A stretch of 9,849 nucleotides of DNA, taken from REEB509 sp049314555. Its GTDB lineage: Bacteria > Pseudomonadota > Alphaproteobacteria > Caulobacterales > Aquidulcibacteraceae. The position numbers were made by a program, and so were the translations under genes. This document shows, piece after piece, positions 1-6,509 of the stretch; the stretch's first letter is position 1, and each line of letters starts with the position of its first letter. The stretch lies in the NCBI GenBank assembly GCA_049314555.1, contig JBMOEW010000066.1, positions 1 to 9,849 of the forward strand, written 5' to 3'. Below the pieces are notes generated by a model, which worked only from the letters and a program-made list of their open reading frames with translations, had not been told where the DNA came from and did not search any database.

Positions 1-54
1 AACACCGGACAAATCGCTTGCTACAAAAATCGGACATATCCCGTGTCACCGACA
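1..54. repeat. Possible outer end of an insertion sequence (tandem terminal repeats)
   Basis: Two imperfect 10-bp direct repeats, CGGACAAATC at 6-15 and CGGACATATC at 31-40, differ at one base and start 25 bp apart. They are followed by a small inverted repeat, TGTC at 44-47 and GACA at 51-54. Read on the minus strand this gives an end starting TGTC with repeated GATWTGTCCG units inside. Multiple short repeats next to the tip are typical of IS21-type (istA/istB) element ends. No transposase is visible because the element would lie left of the window. The family assignment is inference from layout, and chance repetition is possible. Confidence 0.35.
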
Positions 55-107
55 GCTTCGTCTGCGAACCGTGGTGAGTTCTTCAACGGCCTGCTAGGCT
101 GTGAACC

Positions 108-500
108 ATGCGGGTACTTTTTGTTGACGATGATGCGATGAACCGGCGTGTTGTCCGCGACATGCTGAGCGTTGCCGGGATCACGCTCGACGAAGCCGCA
201 GACGGAGCGGCTGGTCTGGAAATGGTGGATCGCGAAGAATTTGGCGTGATCTTGATGGACCTGCGCATGCCAGGCATGGACGGCATGGAAGCAACCAGGC
301 GCATCCGAGCCCGCGACGATCACAAGGCAAACTGGCCAATCATCATCGTCACTGCAGATACATCCATGGACATACGCGCAAAGTGCATGGCGCAGGGCGC
401 AGACGAGGTTCTGATGAAGCCCGTTGCCATGCAGCCGCTGTTGAAGACGATGGCGGCGATGGTTGCGGCGCGCGCCAAGCAACGAACCAAGACCGCTTGA
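108..500 (+). CDS. Single-domain response regulator (CheY-like receiver)
   Basis: This 130-residue protein is one receiver (REC) domain with no output domain. The acidic pocket is VDDD at residues 6-9. The phospho-acceptor is Asp51 in LMDLRMPGMDG, the switch Thr is Thr82 in VTAD, and the conserved Lys is Lys104 in MKPV, so all catalytic residues are present. It should accept phosphate from a histidine kinase or phosphotransfer protein in the cytoplasm and signal by protein contact, like CheY or receiver modules of hybrid kinases. The last residues (AARAKQRTKTA) are a basic tail. No kinase or Hpt gene is in the window, so its pathway is unknown. ATG at 108 starts directly at the first beta strand, which fits the fold; no clear Shine-Dalgarno sequence is seen. 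A tiny GCCT/AGGC stem at 89-99 precedes the start. Confidence 0.93.
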   Translation: MRVLFVDDDAMNRRVVRDMLSVAGITLDEAADGAAGLEMVDREEFGVILMDLRMPGMDGMEATRRIRARDDHKANWPIIIVTADTSMDIRAKCMAQGADEVLMKPVAMQPLLKTMAAMVAARAKQRTKTA

Positions 501-680
501 TCGCAAACCGGGCTTCGCGCCATCCAGCCACGCCGATTGCGGCGATTGACAGCCTTTAGGTTCATCAATCCGGCGAAACCAATTCCATTGATCGCCAAAT
601 GGGAGAGTGGCAGCCAGAAAACGGCTCAACGCGAAGCAGTCAGCCATCGCCAGAGCGCAAGCGATCCGGTATACGCGCCC
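501..680 (+). other. Spacer between response regulator and helicase
   Basis: This 180-bp stretch stays open in the helicase frame from a TTG at 537, but the reading looks non-conserved (see the helicase entry). A TTGACA at 546-551 matches a -35 box, yet no convincing -10 lies 16-18 bp downstream. A short GCCG-ATTG-CGGC stem at 532-543 has no T tract, so it is not a convincing terminator. The helicase promoter is probably here, but I cannot place it. Confidence 0.4.
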
Positions 681-2480
681 ATGAATTCTCCTATGCTACC
701 TCCCAAAGCCGTCCCCCCCGTCCTCGGGGAGGCGTTATCCAAACGCGGATACACCACACTAACCGGCGTTCAGACGGCAGTGCTCGCCCCAGAGCTCAGC
801 GACCTCGACCTGATTGTCTCAGCACAAACGGGCTCCGGAAAGACAGTGGCGTTCGGCCTGGCCATGGCGAAAGGCCTGCTGGCTGGAGCCGAGCGCTTCG
901 ACAGGCCCGCAGACCCGCTGGCTTTGGTCATCGCGCCGACGCGGGAGCTGGCCCTTCAAGTCAAAGGCGAGCTTGGATGGTTGTATGGCCCGGCCGGTGC
1001 CGTCGTCGTTTCTTGCGTCGGCGGCATGGATCCCCGCGATGAGCGGCGCGCCCTTGAACGCGGTGCCCACATCATTGTTGGCACCCCAGGGCGGCTGGCA
1101 GACCACATCCGGCGAAATGCCTTGGTTTTGGAGTCCGTGCGCGCGCTGGTTCTCGATGAAGCCGACGAGATGTTAAGCCTTGGATTTCGCGAAGAGCTTG
1201 AGTTCATTCTTGGGGCCGCCCCGCGCTCGCGGCGAACCCTCATGTTTTCCGCCACCATGGCGCGCGGAATTGAGCCGCTCGCCCGAACGTTCATGCGCGA
1301 TGCACAACGCGTCAACACCGTTGGCGAACACAGCGCCCACCAAGATATCAGCTATCGGGCCTTGGTGGCGGCAGCTTCCGACACGGAAAACGCGATCTTC
1401 AATGTCCTGCGCTTCTACGACACCACGGCGCTCGTGTTTTGCGGCACGCGCGAAGCGGTAAACCGGATGACCAGTCGACTCGCGAACCGCGGCATGTCGG
1501 TTGTCGCGCTTTCCGGCGAGCTGAGCCAAGCAGAAAGAACCCATGCGCTTCAGGCCCTGCGCGATCGCCGCGCCCGCGTCTGCGTCGCCACCGACGTTGC
1601 GGCCCGCGGCATTGACCTGCCAGAGCTGGACCTCGTGATTCACGCCGATTTACCCAAGGGCCACGAAGCCCTCTTGCACCGAAGCGGTCGAACCGGTCGA
1701 GCCGGTCGCAAAGGCGTGAGCATTGTCATCGTTCCAGATCGGGCGCGGCGGCGCGCAGAACGACTGTTTGACGTTGCCAAAGTGCGCCCTGAGTGGGGCT
1801 TACCACCATCGGCCGATGACGTAGTGCGCCGCGACGATGAGCGGCTCTTGCGCGATGATCTGCTTACGGACGCACCTGATCCGTCTGAGCAGCGCCTGAT
1901 CGAGGCGCTGTTGCAAGCCCATGCCCCAAGTGCTCTAGCGGCAGGCTTCCTCCGATTGCGCCGAAAAGGCATGGCAGCGCCTGAAGACCTCGAAACGGTT
2001 TCCTCCGAAAAGTCCGCGCGTTCCGCCCGTGAGCCGTCCTCCCGCGACAGCTTCGGGCCAAGCACTTGGGTGCGCCTGTCGATTGGACGTTCTAAAGGCG
2101 CAGAGCCGCGCTGGATCTTGCCACTCCTGTGTCGGTCCGCGGGGCTCACAAAGCGCGATATCGGCGCAATCCGGATTCAGCCACACGAAACGCACGTTCA
2201 ACTGGCAGACGGTGCAGTTGAGGGCTTCTTTGCCGCTTTGGGTCCAGACGGCATGGTTGAAAAGTCCATTCGAGCTTCGCTGCTGGGCGAGACGCAACAA
2301 GACGAGCCAAGCTGGCAACCGGAGCGTCAAACACACAAGTCGCCCCCGGCCATAGAGCAGCCGCCAAAGGTTCAGCGCCTAAGACCCAAAAACAAGCTGA
2401 AGCCTCTGCCCAATAGCGCGAGACCCGCCCACCCCAAGGCAAAGGCCCGGCCCCCAAAGCCGCGCAAAGGCAAGTCCTAG
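681..2480 (+). CDS. DEAD-box ATP-dependent RNA helicase with DbpA-type RNA-binding domain
   Basis: From ATG 681 the protein has 599 residues. The motifs appear in order: Q-motif region 22-31 (RGYTTLTGVQ), Walker A AQTGSGKT 48-55, PTREL 86-90, TPGR 135-138, DEAD 159-162, SAT 190-192, ATDVAARGID 303-312 and HRSGRTGRAG 333-342. All ATPase and unwinding motifs are intact. Residues about 461-535 (from WVRLSIGR through RDIGAIRI) match the DbpA RNA-binding domain found in DbpA and DeaD/CsdA. The last 50 residues are rich in Lys, Arg and Pro. The family remodels structured RNA in ribosome assembly, mRNA decay or cold adaptation; which of these applies is not decided by sequence. The frame stays open upstream to a TTG at 537, but ATG 681 lies just before the Q-motif and gives a normal N-terminus. 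ATG 693 is also possible. No clear Shine-Dalgarno sequence is seen. It is convergent with phaZ. Confidence 0.93.
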   Translation: MNSPMLPPKAVPPVLGEALSKRGYTTLTGVQTAVLAPELSDLDLIVSAQTGSGKTVAFGLAMAKGLLAGAERFDRPADPLALVIAPTRELALQVKGELGWLYGPAGAVVVSCVGGMDPRDERRALERGAHIIVGTPGRLADHIRRNALVLESVRALVLDEADEMLSLGFREELEFILGAAPRSRRTLMFSATMARGIEPLARTFMRDAQRVNTVGEHSAHQDISYRALVAAASDTENAIFNVLRFYDTTALVFCGTREAVNRMTSRLANRGMSVVALSGELSQAERTHALQALRDRRARVCVATDVAARGIDLPELDLVIHADLPKGHEALLHRSGRTGRAGRKGVSIVIVPDRARRRAERLFDVAKVRPEWGLPPSADDVVRRDDERLLRDDLLTDAPDPSEQRLIEALLQAHAPSALAAGFLRLRRKGMAAPEDLETVSSEKSARSAREPSSRDSFGPSTWVRLSIGRSKGAEPRWILPLLCRSAGLTKRDIGAIRIQPHETHVQLADGAVEGFFAALGPDGMVEKSIRASLLGETQQDEPSWQPERQTHKSPPAIEQPPKVQRLRPKNKLKPLPNSARPAHPKAKARPPKPRKGKS

Positions 2481-2592
2481 AACGGCGTCGCGTGCGCTGC
2501 GCCTAAACCCACACAGCCTAAGTATCGAAACTGGGTCTGCGACGAACGACGGCTTCGCTAAGCCACAGGAGACAGCGACAGACTGTGGGCGA
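2481..2592. terminator. Convergent spacer with two competing hairpins (possible bidirectional terminator)
   Basis: Between the helicase and phaZ stop codons lie GGCTT-CGCT-AAGCC (2551-2564, 5-bp perfect stem) and CCACAG-N14-CTGTGG (2563-2588, 6-bp stem). They share bases 2563-2564, so only one can form fully. Neither strand shows a T run after the stem, so intrinsic termination is doubtful. The location between converging genes makes some termination role plausible. Confidence 0.3.
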
Positions 2593-3450
2593 TCAGGCTG
2601 CCTTCTTTTGATGCACAACCGGTGCGTCAAGAAACGCGCGCATGATCGGCATCACCTCGGGCGCCTTCGAGACGAGGAACAAGTGCCCACCCCCCTTGAC
2701 GATGTTCAGCTGAGCATTCGGCAATAGGCGCGTCAAAATCTTCCCATTGACCAAGGGAACGAGGCGATCACGGTCGCCCATCATCACAAGGGTAGGGGTC
2801 TTAACGAGCGGTAGCCAAGGCGCACTGGTCCATCCAGCCATCGCCGCGAGCTGAAAAGCATAACCGATCCGCGACGGCTCCGAAATACGCGCCACATGTG
2901 GGCCTGCTTCAGCGGGATCGTCCCCATAAAGAGTCCCAAAGTGGCGCTTCATATATGTTGGGTCCATGTAGCGTTCCGGGTGCGCCATCTTTGCGATGGC
3001 TTGCCAGTCTCCAGGCACCATCAACGCACCCGCTGTGGTCGCCGCAAGGATCATGTGTCCAACGCGCCGGCCATGTTGGAACGCAAACTGCTGCGCCATA
3101 CCGCCGCCCCAAGACACGCCCATGACGTCCACCCGATCGATCCCGTAACGGTCTAGCAGGCGCGCCGCCAACCGAGCCATCATCCAAGGTCTGTAGGGCA
3201 AGAGCGGAGAAGGCGATCGCCCTACACCCGGCATGTCAAAGGTCACGATTGCTCGATCCATAAACCAATCGGCAAGCGGGGTCATCAGTTCGATGTTGGC
3301 GCCAATCCCATTGAAAAACAGGATCGGTAATGGCGCAGCGGTGTCCTTCGTCGATTTGGGGGCGGCCCAAAAAGCGGCGCGCACAGTACGTCCTCCCACC
3401 CGGACCAACTCGATCGTTGGCGTGCGTGAGGTTTCCGGCGAGTTCTTCAC
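2593..3450 (-). CDS. phaZ: Intracellular medium-chain-length PHA depolymerase PhaZ (alpha/beta hydrolase)
   Basis: From GTG 3450 the protein has 285 residues, matching Pseudomonas PhaZ (about 283). It hydrolyses stored polyhydroxyalkanoate at the granule surface to release 3-hydroxy acids. The alpha/beta-hydrolase fold is clear: FFNGIGANIEL at 45-55 (oxyanion region), nucleophile Ser113 in GVSWGGG, Asp228 in MGDRDRLVPL and His256 in GGGHLFL. Blocks such as FDMPGVGRSP, LAATTAGALMVPG and AMAGWTS closely resemble the Pseudomonas enzyme, not the extracellular or short-chain depolymerases. The GTG overlaps the phaC stop as GTGA (3447-3450), and GAAAGG inside the phaC tail lies about 9 bases before it, so coupled translation from a phaCZ message is expected. 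The frame is open further upstream to 3618, but that reading overlaps the phaC coding region and looks unlike any PhaZ. The pairing with phaC makes the identification firm. Confidence 0.93.
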   Translation of the reverse strand: MKNSPETSRTPTIELVRVGGRTVRAAFWAAPKSTKDTAAPLPILFFNGIGANIELMTPLADWFMDRAIVTFDMPGVGRSPSPLLPYRPWMMARLAARLLDRYGIDRVDVMGVSWGGGMAQQFAFQHGRRVGHMILAATTAGALMVPGDWQAIAKMAHPERYMDPTYMKRHFGTLYGDDPAEAGPHVARISEPSRIGYAFQLAAMAGWTSAPWLPLVKTPTLVMMGDRDRLVPLVNGKILTRLLPNAQLNIVKGGGHLFLVSKAPEVMPIMRAFLDAPVVHQKKAA

Positions 3451-5180
3451 GTGGATTTGCCTTTCGATTTGCGCGCCCGCTTGGGCTTGCCGTCTTCCAG
3501 AGCGTAGACCCCAGGAGCGGCATCGCCTGGCGGATACGACTTTGATCCAACTTTTGCCGGAGCCTTCTTGGAGGTCCCAGACCGAGCCACCAACCAGGCC
3601 TGCCAATGTGGCCACCAACTTCCTTGATGCTCCGTCGCGCCGCCCATCATCCAGGCATCTACTTCGACGGGCGGTTTGTTTGGGTTACGATAATACTTTG
3701 CCTTCGGGTTACCGGGGGGATTCAGCAGAGCTTGGATATGTCCGGAGTGGGACAAAATGAACTCAATGTTTTGGCTACCCAACATCTGGGTCGTGCGATA
3801 GCATGCTTTCCAGGGCGTGATGTGGTCTGTCACGCCGGCAACGATAAACACGTCTTGTGTAACCTTGGTGAGGTCCAAAGCGTGCCCGGCGATCTCCACT
3901 TGGCCTGGGTTGAGAAACGGTTGCTCCTCGTAAATGCGTAGGTAGTCGGAATGGAGTTGGGCTGGAAGGTTTGTTGAATCGTTGTTCCAAAAAAGAACGT
4001 CGAAGGGGGGAGGATCCTCTCCCAGAAGGTAATTGTTGATCACGTAGTTCCATACGAGATCGTTTGGCCGGAGCCAGGCAAACGTCCTTGCCAGGGAAGC
4101 GCCCTCCAGAACGCCTTTTTTTGCGCTTCGGCGGCGGGCCATTTCGATTCCGTGTTTTGAAACCAGCGCCCCCACTTCACTGTCTTCTGCACGCGGATCA
4201 AGCACACAAACCATCATCACCGCAGCGTTGATGCGCTTGTCGTTGGCGGCCGCAAGCTTCGAAAGCAATGTGGCGGTGGTGATGCCCCCGCTGCACGCGC
4301 CAGATACATTGATGGTTTTCGATTTCGTGATTTCCATTATCACGTTGGTCGCATCGATCAGGCTGTCAACATAGTCCGAAAGCCCCCAATGCGCATGCTC
4401 AGCCAGGGGGTTGCGCCACGACACGACAAACACTTGAATCCCTGAATCCAACAGGAATTTCACGATGCTCTTTTCCGGTGTCAGGTCGTTCACATAAAAC
4501 TTATTGATCTGTGGAGGGATAATCAGGAGGGGAACTTTATGGACTTCAGGTGTGGTGGGTTGATATTGCACCAACTCCATCATCTCTGTCTTGTAAACGA
4601 CGGAGCCCTTAGATGTCGCGATATTCTTACCAATTTTGAAGGGGCGCGTATCCACCTGACTGACAACGCCTTGGTTCTCCGTCATGTCCGTATAGGCATT
4701 CTTCAGCCCCCGGATGAGAGACCCGCCGCCGGTTTCGAACGCCTTCTTCACTGCCGCCGGATTGCCTATCAGCGAATTGGAGGGCGACAGCGAGTCCATC
4801 AGCATCCCAAGAACGAAGTTGGCACGGGCCCGTTCCAGCTCATCGAGTTTTAAGTCTTTGACCCACGCCCCAACGCCCTTTTGAACGGCCAGGTAGTACT
4901 GCAGCCCAAACCGATAAAGCGGGTTCGTTTTCCAAGTTGGGTCCAAGAAGCGCTTGTCCCGAGGATCCGGTTGCAACTCGCTTTCGTTCTTAAGGATTTT
5001 GACAACATCCTCGCCAAACGATTTCAGGTGTTTTGCGGCGGTAACTGGCTTGCCGGCAGTTTCCCGCAGCATCACCGCTACAGCACCCAACAAATCCTCG
5101 CGCGCCAAACCCACGATGGGGTTGAGCGCCACCACGTTATCGCCAGCCGTTCCCGCGGCGTCGAGCTTCGCTTTGACCAC
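3447..5180 (-). CDS. phaC: Class II poly(3-hydroxyalkanoate) synthase PhaC
   Basis: It polymerises (R)-3-hydroxyacyl-CoA into PHA on granules. From GTG 5180 it has 577 residues. The triad is complete: Cys296 in the lipase-like box GACSGG, Asp452 in GVTDHITPWK and His481 in SHSGHIQ. Blocks such as PPQINKFYV, VSWRNP, NNYLLG and SWWPHWQAW match Pseudomonas PhaC1/PhaC2 across the full length, so this is class II, not the PhaE- or PhaR-dependent classes. The frame is open to ATG 5225 (592 residues), but that ATG has no Shine-Dalgarno sequence. GTG 5180 has GGGAGG (5189-5194) 8 bases upstream, gives an N-terminus within one residue of Pseudomonas PhaC1, and puts the catalytic Cys at 296 as there. 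Asp129 and Cys325 replace the usual Glu130 and Ser325. The tail ends in a basic stretch (KPKRARKSKGK) beyond the Pseudomonas C-terminus. It leads phaZ by a 4-bp overlap. Confidence 0.95.
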   Translation of the reverse strand: MVKAKLDAAGTAGDNVVALNPIVGLAREDLLGAVAVMLRETAGKPVTAAKHLKSFGEDVVKILKNESELQPDPRDKRFLDPTWKTNPLYRFGLQYYLAVQKGVGAWVKDLKLDELERARANFVLGMLMDSLSPSNSLIGNPAAVKKAFETGGGSLIRGLKNAYTDMTENQGVVSQVDTRPFKIGKNIATSKGSVVYKTEMMELVQYQPTTPEVHKVPLLIIPPQINKFYVNDLTPEKSIVKFLLDSGIQVFVVSWRNPLAEHAHWGLSDYVDSLIDATNVIMEITKSKTINVSGACSGGITTATLLSKLAAANDKRINAAVMMVCVLDPRAEDSEVGALVSKHGIEMARRRSAKKGVLEGASLARTFAWLRPNDLVWNYVINNYLLGEDPPPFDVLFWNNDSTNLPAQLHSDYLRIYEEQPFLNPGQVEIAGHALDLTKVTQDVFIVAGVTDHITPWKACYRTTQMLGSQNIEFILSHSGHIQALLNPPGNPKAKYYRNPNKPPVEVDAWMMGGATEHQGSWWPHWQAWLVARSGTSKKAPAKVGSKSYPPGDAAPGVYALEDGKPKRARKSKGKST

Positions 5181-5188
5181 CTTCTTGT

Positions 5189-5194
5189 CCTCCC
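5189..5194 (-). promoter_or_regulatory. Shine-Dalgarno site that favours the internal GTG start of phaC
   Basis: On the minus strand this reads GGGAGG, 8 bases before GTG 5180. The ATG at 5225 has no such site (upstream bases read CCTGCTGCTG). This is the main sequence reason, with family length, to prefer 5180. Confidence 0.55.
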
Positions 5195-5225
5195 TCGCGG
5201 CCTGATCCGCCGTCCTTGCCTGCAT

Positions 5226-5325
5226 CAGCAGCAGGAACAGTCAGCCAGCCTTTCTCTTGTGTTTTTGCAAAGGAAAGCTCACGCTTTAACGCAATCATGT
5301 CAATCGAATGCGCCTTGAATTGGTG
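5226..5325. promoter_or_regulatory. Divergent phaC / phaD promoter region with candidate operator
   Basis: This 100-bp gap must hold the promoters of phaC (minus) and the TetR gene (plus). It contains the 8-bp palindrome TTTGCAAA (5264-5271) and, just right of it, AAAGC-TCAC-GCTTT (5274-5287) followed by GCAA (5291-5294). Together these form a loose nested inverted repeat of about 30 bp. TetR proteins often bind such repeats between themselves and a divergent target; that role here is inference. No clear -35/-10 pair is visible on either strand. Confidence 0.4.
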
Positions 5326-5940
5326 ATGAGCACGAAGGACCGGATCCTGAAGGGGGCATTGGCCCTGTTTAACGCTGAAGGCTACGGCCAGGCGAGCGCC
5401 TTAGATATTGCCACCGCTTTGGCCATAAGCCCAGGTCACTTGTACTACCACTTCAAAGGAAAGCCCGAAATTGCGCTTTCTTTATTGGTCCTCCACGAAG
5501 CCGACATGGTCATGATCCTTGCGGCGTGCGAACAAGACGTGGCGGCTGCAACCGATCCCCGAACGACCCTTCAGACTTTTCTGCACATCCAGCTGGAAGA
5601 GATGGAAGACTATCGTTTTCTCTACCGGGAGTTTGCTTCTCTTGCCCGAACAAACAACGCGATCGTCGCTGGGTTAACGCGGCTGGCCAAGCGCCAGCGT
5701 GAATGCCTCACCCGCTGCTTGGACGGGCTAACGCCCCCTGGAACAGGCAACCTCGCCGCAGAAGCGATCCAGCTGGGGCTTTGGGCAATGCCCGGCCAGA
5801 TGGAGCTTTTGGGAGGCGAGCTAGACCCCAAAACCCGCGCTTCCGCGTCGGCCTCCAGGCTGATCGCACTCCTCGACATCATGGCCGGCAAAGCGCCTGC
5901 GCCCCCTTCGCAGCGAAAGGGGCGCAAACGGAAAGGTTAA
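5326..5940 (+). CDS. phaD: TetR-family regulator of PHA genes, PhaD-like
   Basis: From ATG 5326 the protein has 204 residues, about the size of Pseudomonas PhaD. The N-terminal start (MSTKDRILKGALALFNAEG) and the helix-turn-helix at about 24-43, ending ISPGHLYYHFKGK, closely follow PhaD (ISPGNLYYHFHGK). The middle LEEMEDYRFLYREFASLA matches the PhaD ligand-domain block containing YRFLF. In Pseudomonas PhaD activates the phaC1 and phaI promoters and probably senses an acyl-CoA-type ligand. The divergent position next to phaC and convergent position to the phasin support the same role here. ATG 5308 would add six residues (MRLELV) not seen in PhaD; neither start has a good Shine-Dalgarno sequence. 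The C-terminus ends in a basic run (SQRKGRKRKG). The stop TAA (5938-5940) overlaps the phasin stop in TTAA. TetR membership is certain; PhaD equivalence is likely. Confidence 0.85.
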   Translation: MSTKDRILKGALALFNAEGYGQASALDIATALAISPGHLYYHFKGKPEIALSLLVLHEADMVMILAACEQDVAAATDPRTTLQTFLHIQLEEMEDYRFLYREFASLARTNNAIVAGLTRLAKRQRECLTRCLDGLTPPGTGNLAAEAIQLGLWAMPGQMELLGGELDPKTRASASASRLIALLDIMAGKAPAPPSQRKGRKRKG

Positions 5941-6497
5941 CCGGCTTTGCGCCGAGAAGCAGGCTTTGTCGCAGGAGCGCGCCGCGCCACCGCTTTGGTG
6001 CCTTCGGTCTTGACCGTTTTCAGGGCTTTCACCTCAGCCGTCAGGCTGGCAACTTGCTTGGCCAGTTCTTCGACTTTTGTGTTCGCAGCGCCTGGCATAT
6101 AGGCAGCGTAGGGGGCGAGCTTTTCGCTCATCGCCTTGCTGACCGCCTCGACCCGCGCGGCGAGTTGCGCACGACGTTCAGCGCTTGTCTTTTGCACCTT
6201 GTCGGCCATGTCCAAGAGGGTGTGCGCCGGTTCGCTGGTTGCGATTTTCGACTTCACCATGTCTTCCATGATGGCACCGCGCGCAACCAAGTCATCGAAC
6301 GCCGCTTGGGCCTTGTCCGAAAGCTTGCCAAGTCCGCCTTGGGCTTCGGTAAAGAGCTGACCATAGGCACCAACGCCAGCGAGCCAGATTTTGCGGGCAA
6401 CATCGTCGCCGCCGACCGGTGCCACAGCCGCAGCAGCAGCCTTCGCCACTTTTGAAACAGTCTTCTTCGCTTTCAGGGCAGTCTTACGCACAGCCAT
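5937..6497 (-). CDS. Phasin, PHA granule-associated protein (PhaI/PhaF type)
   Basis: This 186-residue protein starts at ATG 6497 with an AGGAGA Shine-Dalgarno site 6 bases upstream (6504-6509); the open frame to 6581 adds unlike sequence. The core ARKIWLAGVGAYGQLFTEA (34-52) is the hallmark of the PhaI/PhaF phasin family. Such proteins coat PHA granules and control their number and size. A heptad-like stretch at about 141-162 (KVEELAKQVASLTAEVKAL) suggests the oligomerising coiled coil known in PhaF. Both ends are Lys/Arg/Ala-rich: MAVRKTALKAKKTVSKVAKA at the start and ARRAPATKPASRRKAG at the end. Pseudomonas PhaF has a long histone-like AAKP-repeat tail that binds DNA; here the tail is short and a second basic segment sits at the front. 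The gene converges on the TetR gene, sharing TTAA at 5937-5940. It could combine PhaI and PhaF roles; the symbol is left open for that reason. Confidence 0.9.
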   Translation of the reverse strand: MAVRKTALKAKKTVSKVAKAAAAAVAPVGGDDVARKIWLAGVGAYGQLFTEAQGGLGKLSDKAQAAFDDLVARGAIMEDMVKSKIATSEPAHTLLDMADKVQKTSAERRAQLAARVEAVSKAMSEKLAPYAAYMPGAANTKVEELAKQVASLTAEVKALKTVKTEGTKAVARRAPATKPASRRKAG

Positions 6498-6503
6498 CTT
6501 ATG

Positions 6504-6509
6504 TCTCCT
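6504..6509 (-). promoter_or_regulatory. Strong Shine-Dalgarno site of the phasin gene
   Basis: The minus strand reads AGGAGA, 6 bases before ATG 6497. It fixes the start and implies high translation, which suits an abundant granule-coat protein. Confidence 0.75.

Noticed and set aside
546..575. TTGACA as a helicase promoter
   Set aside because: No -10-like hexamer is found 16-18 bp downstream, so the box alone is not enough.
21..647. Long minus-strand open frame (208 residues) across the response-regulator region
   Set aside because: It covers the intact receiver gene on the other strand and its product has no domain-like pattern; it is a shadow of GC-rich coding sequence.
3233..3760. Plus-strand open frame opposite the phaC/phaZ junction
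   Set aside because: It lies antisense to two firmly identified genes and shows no recognisable family features.
5941..6497. Histone H1-like protein as the identity of the phasin gene
   Set aside because: The Lys/Ala-rich ends suggest it, but the KIWLAGVGAYG core and the PHA context identify a phasin.
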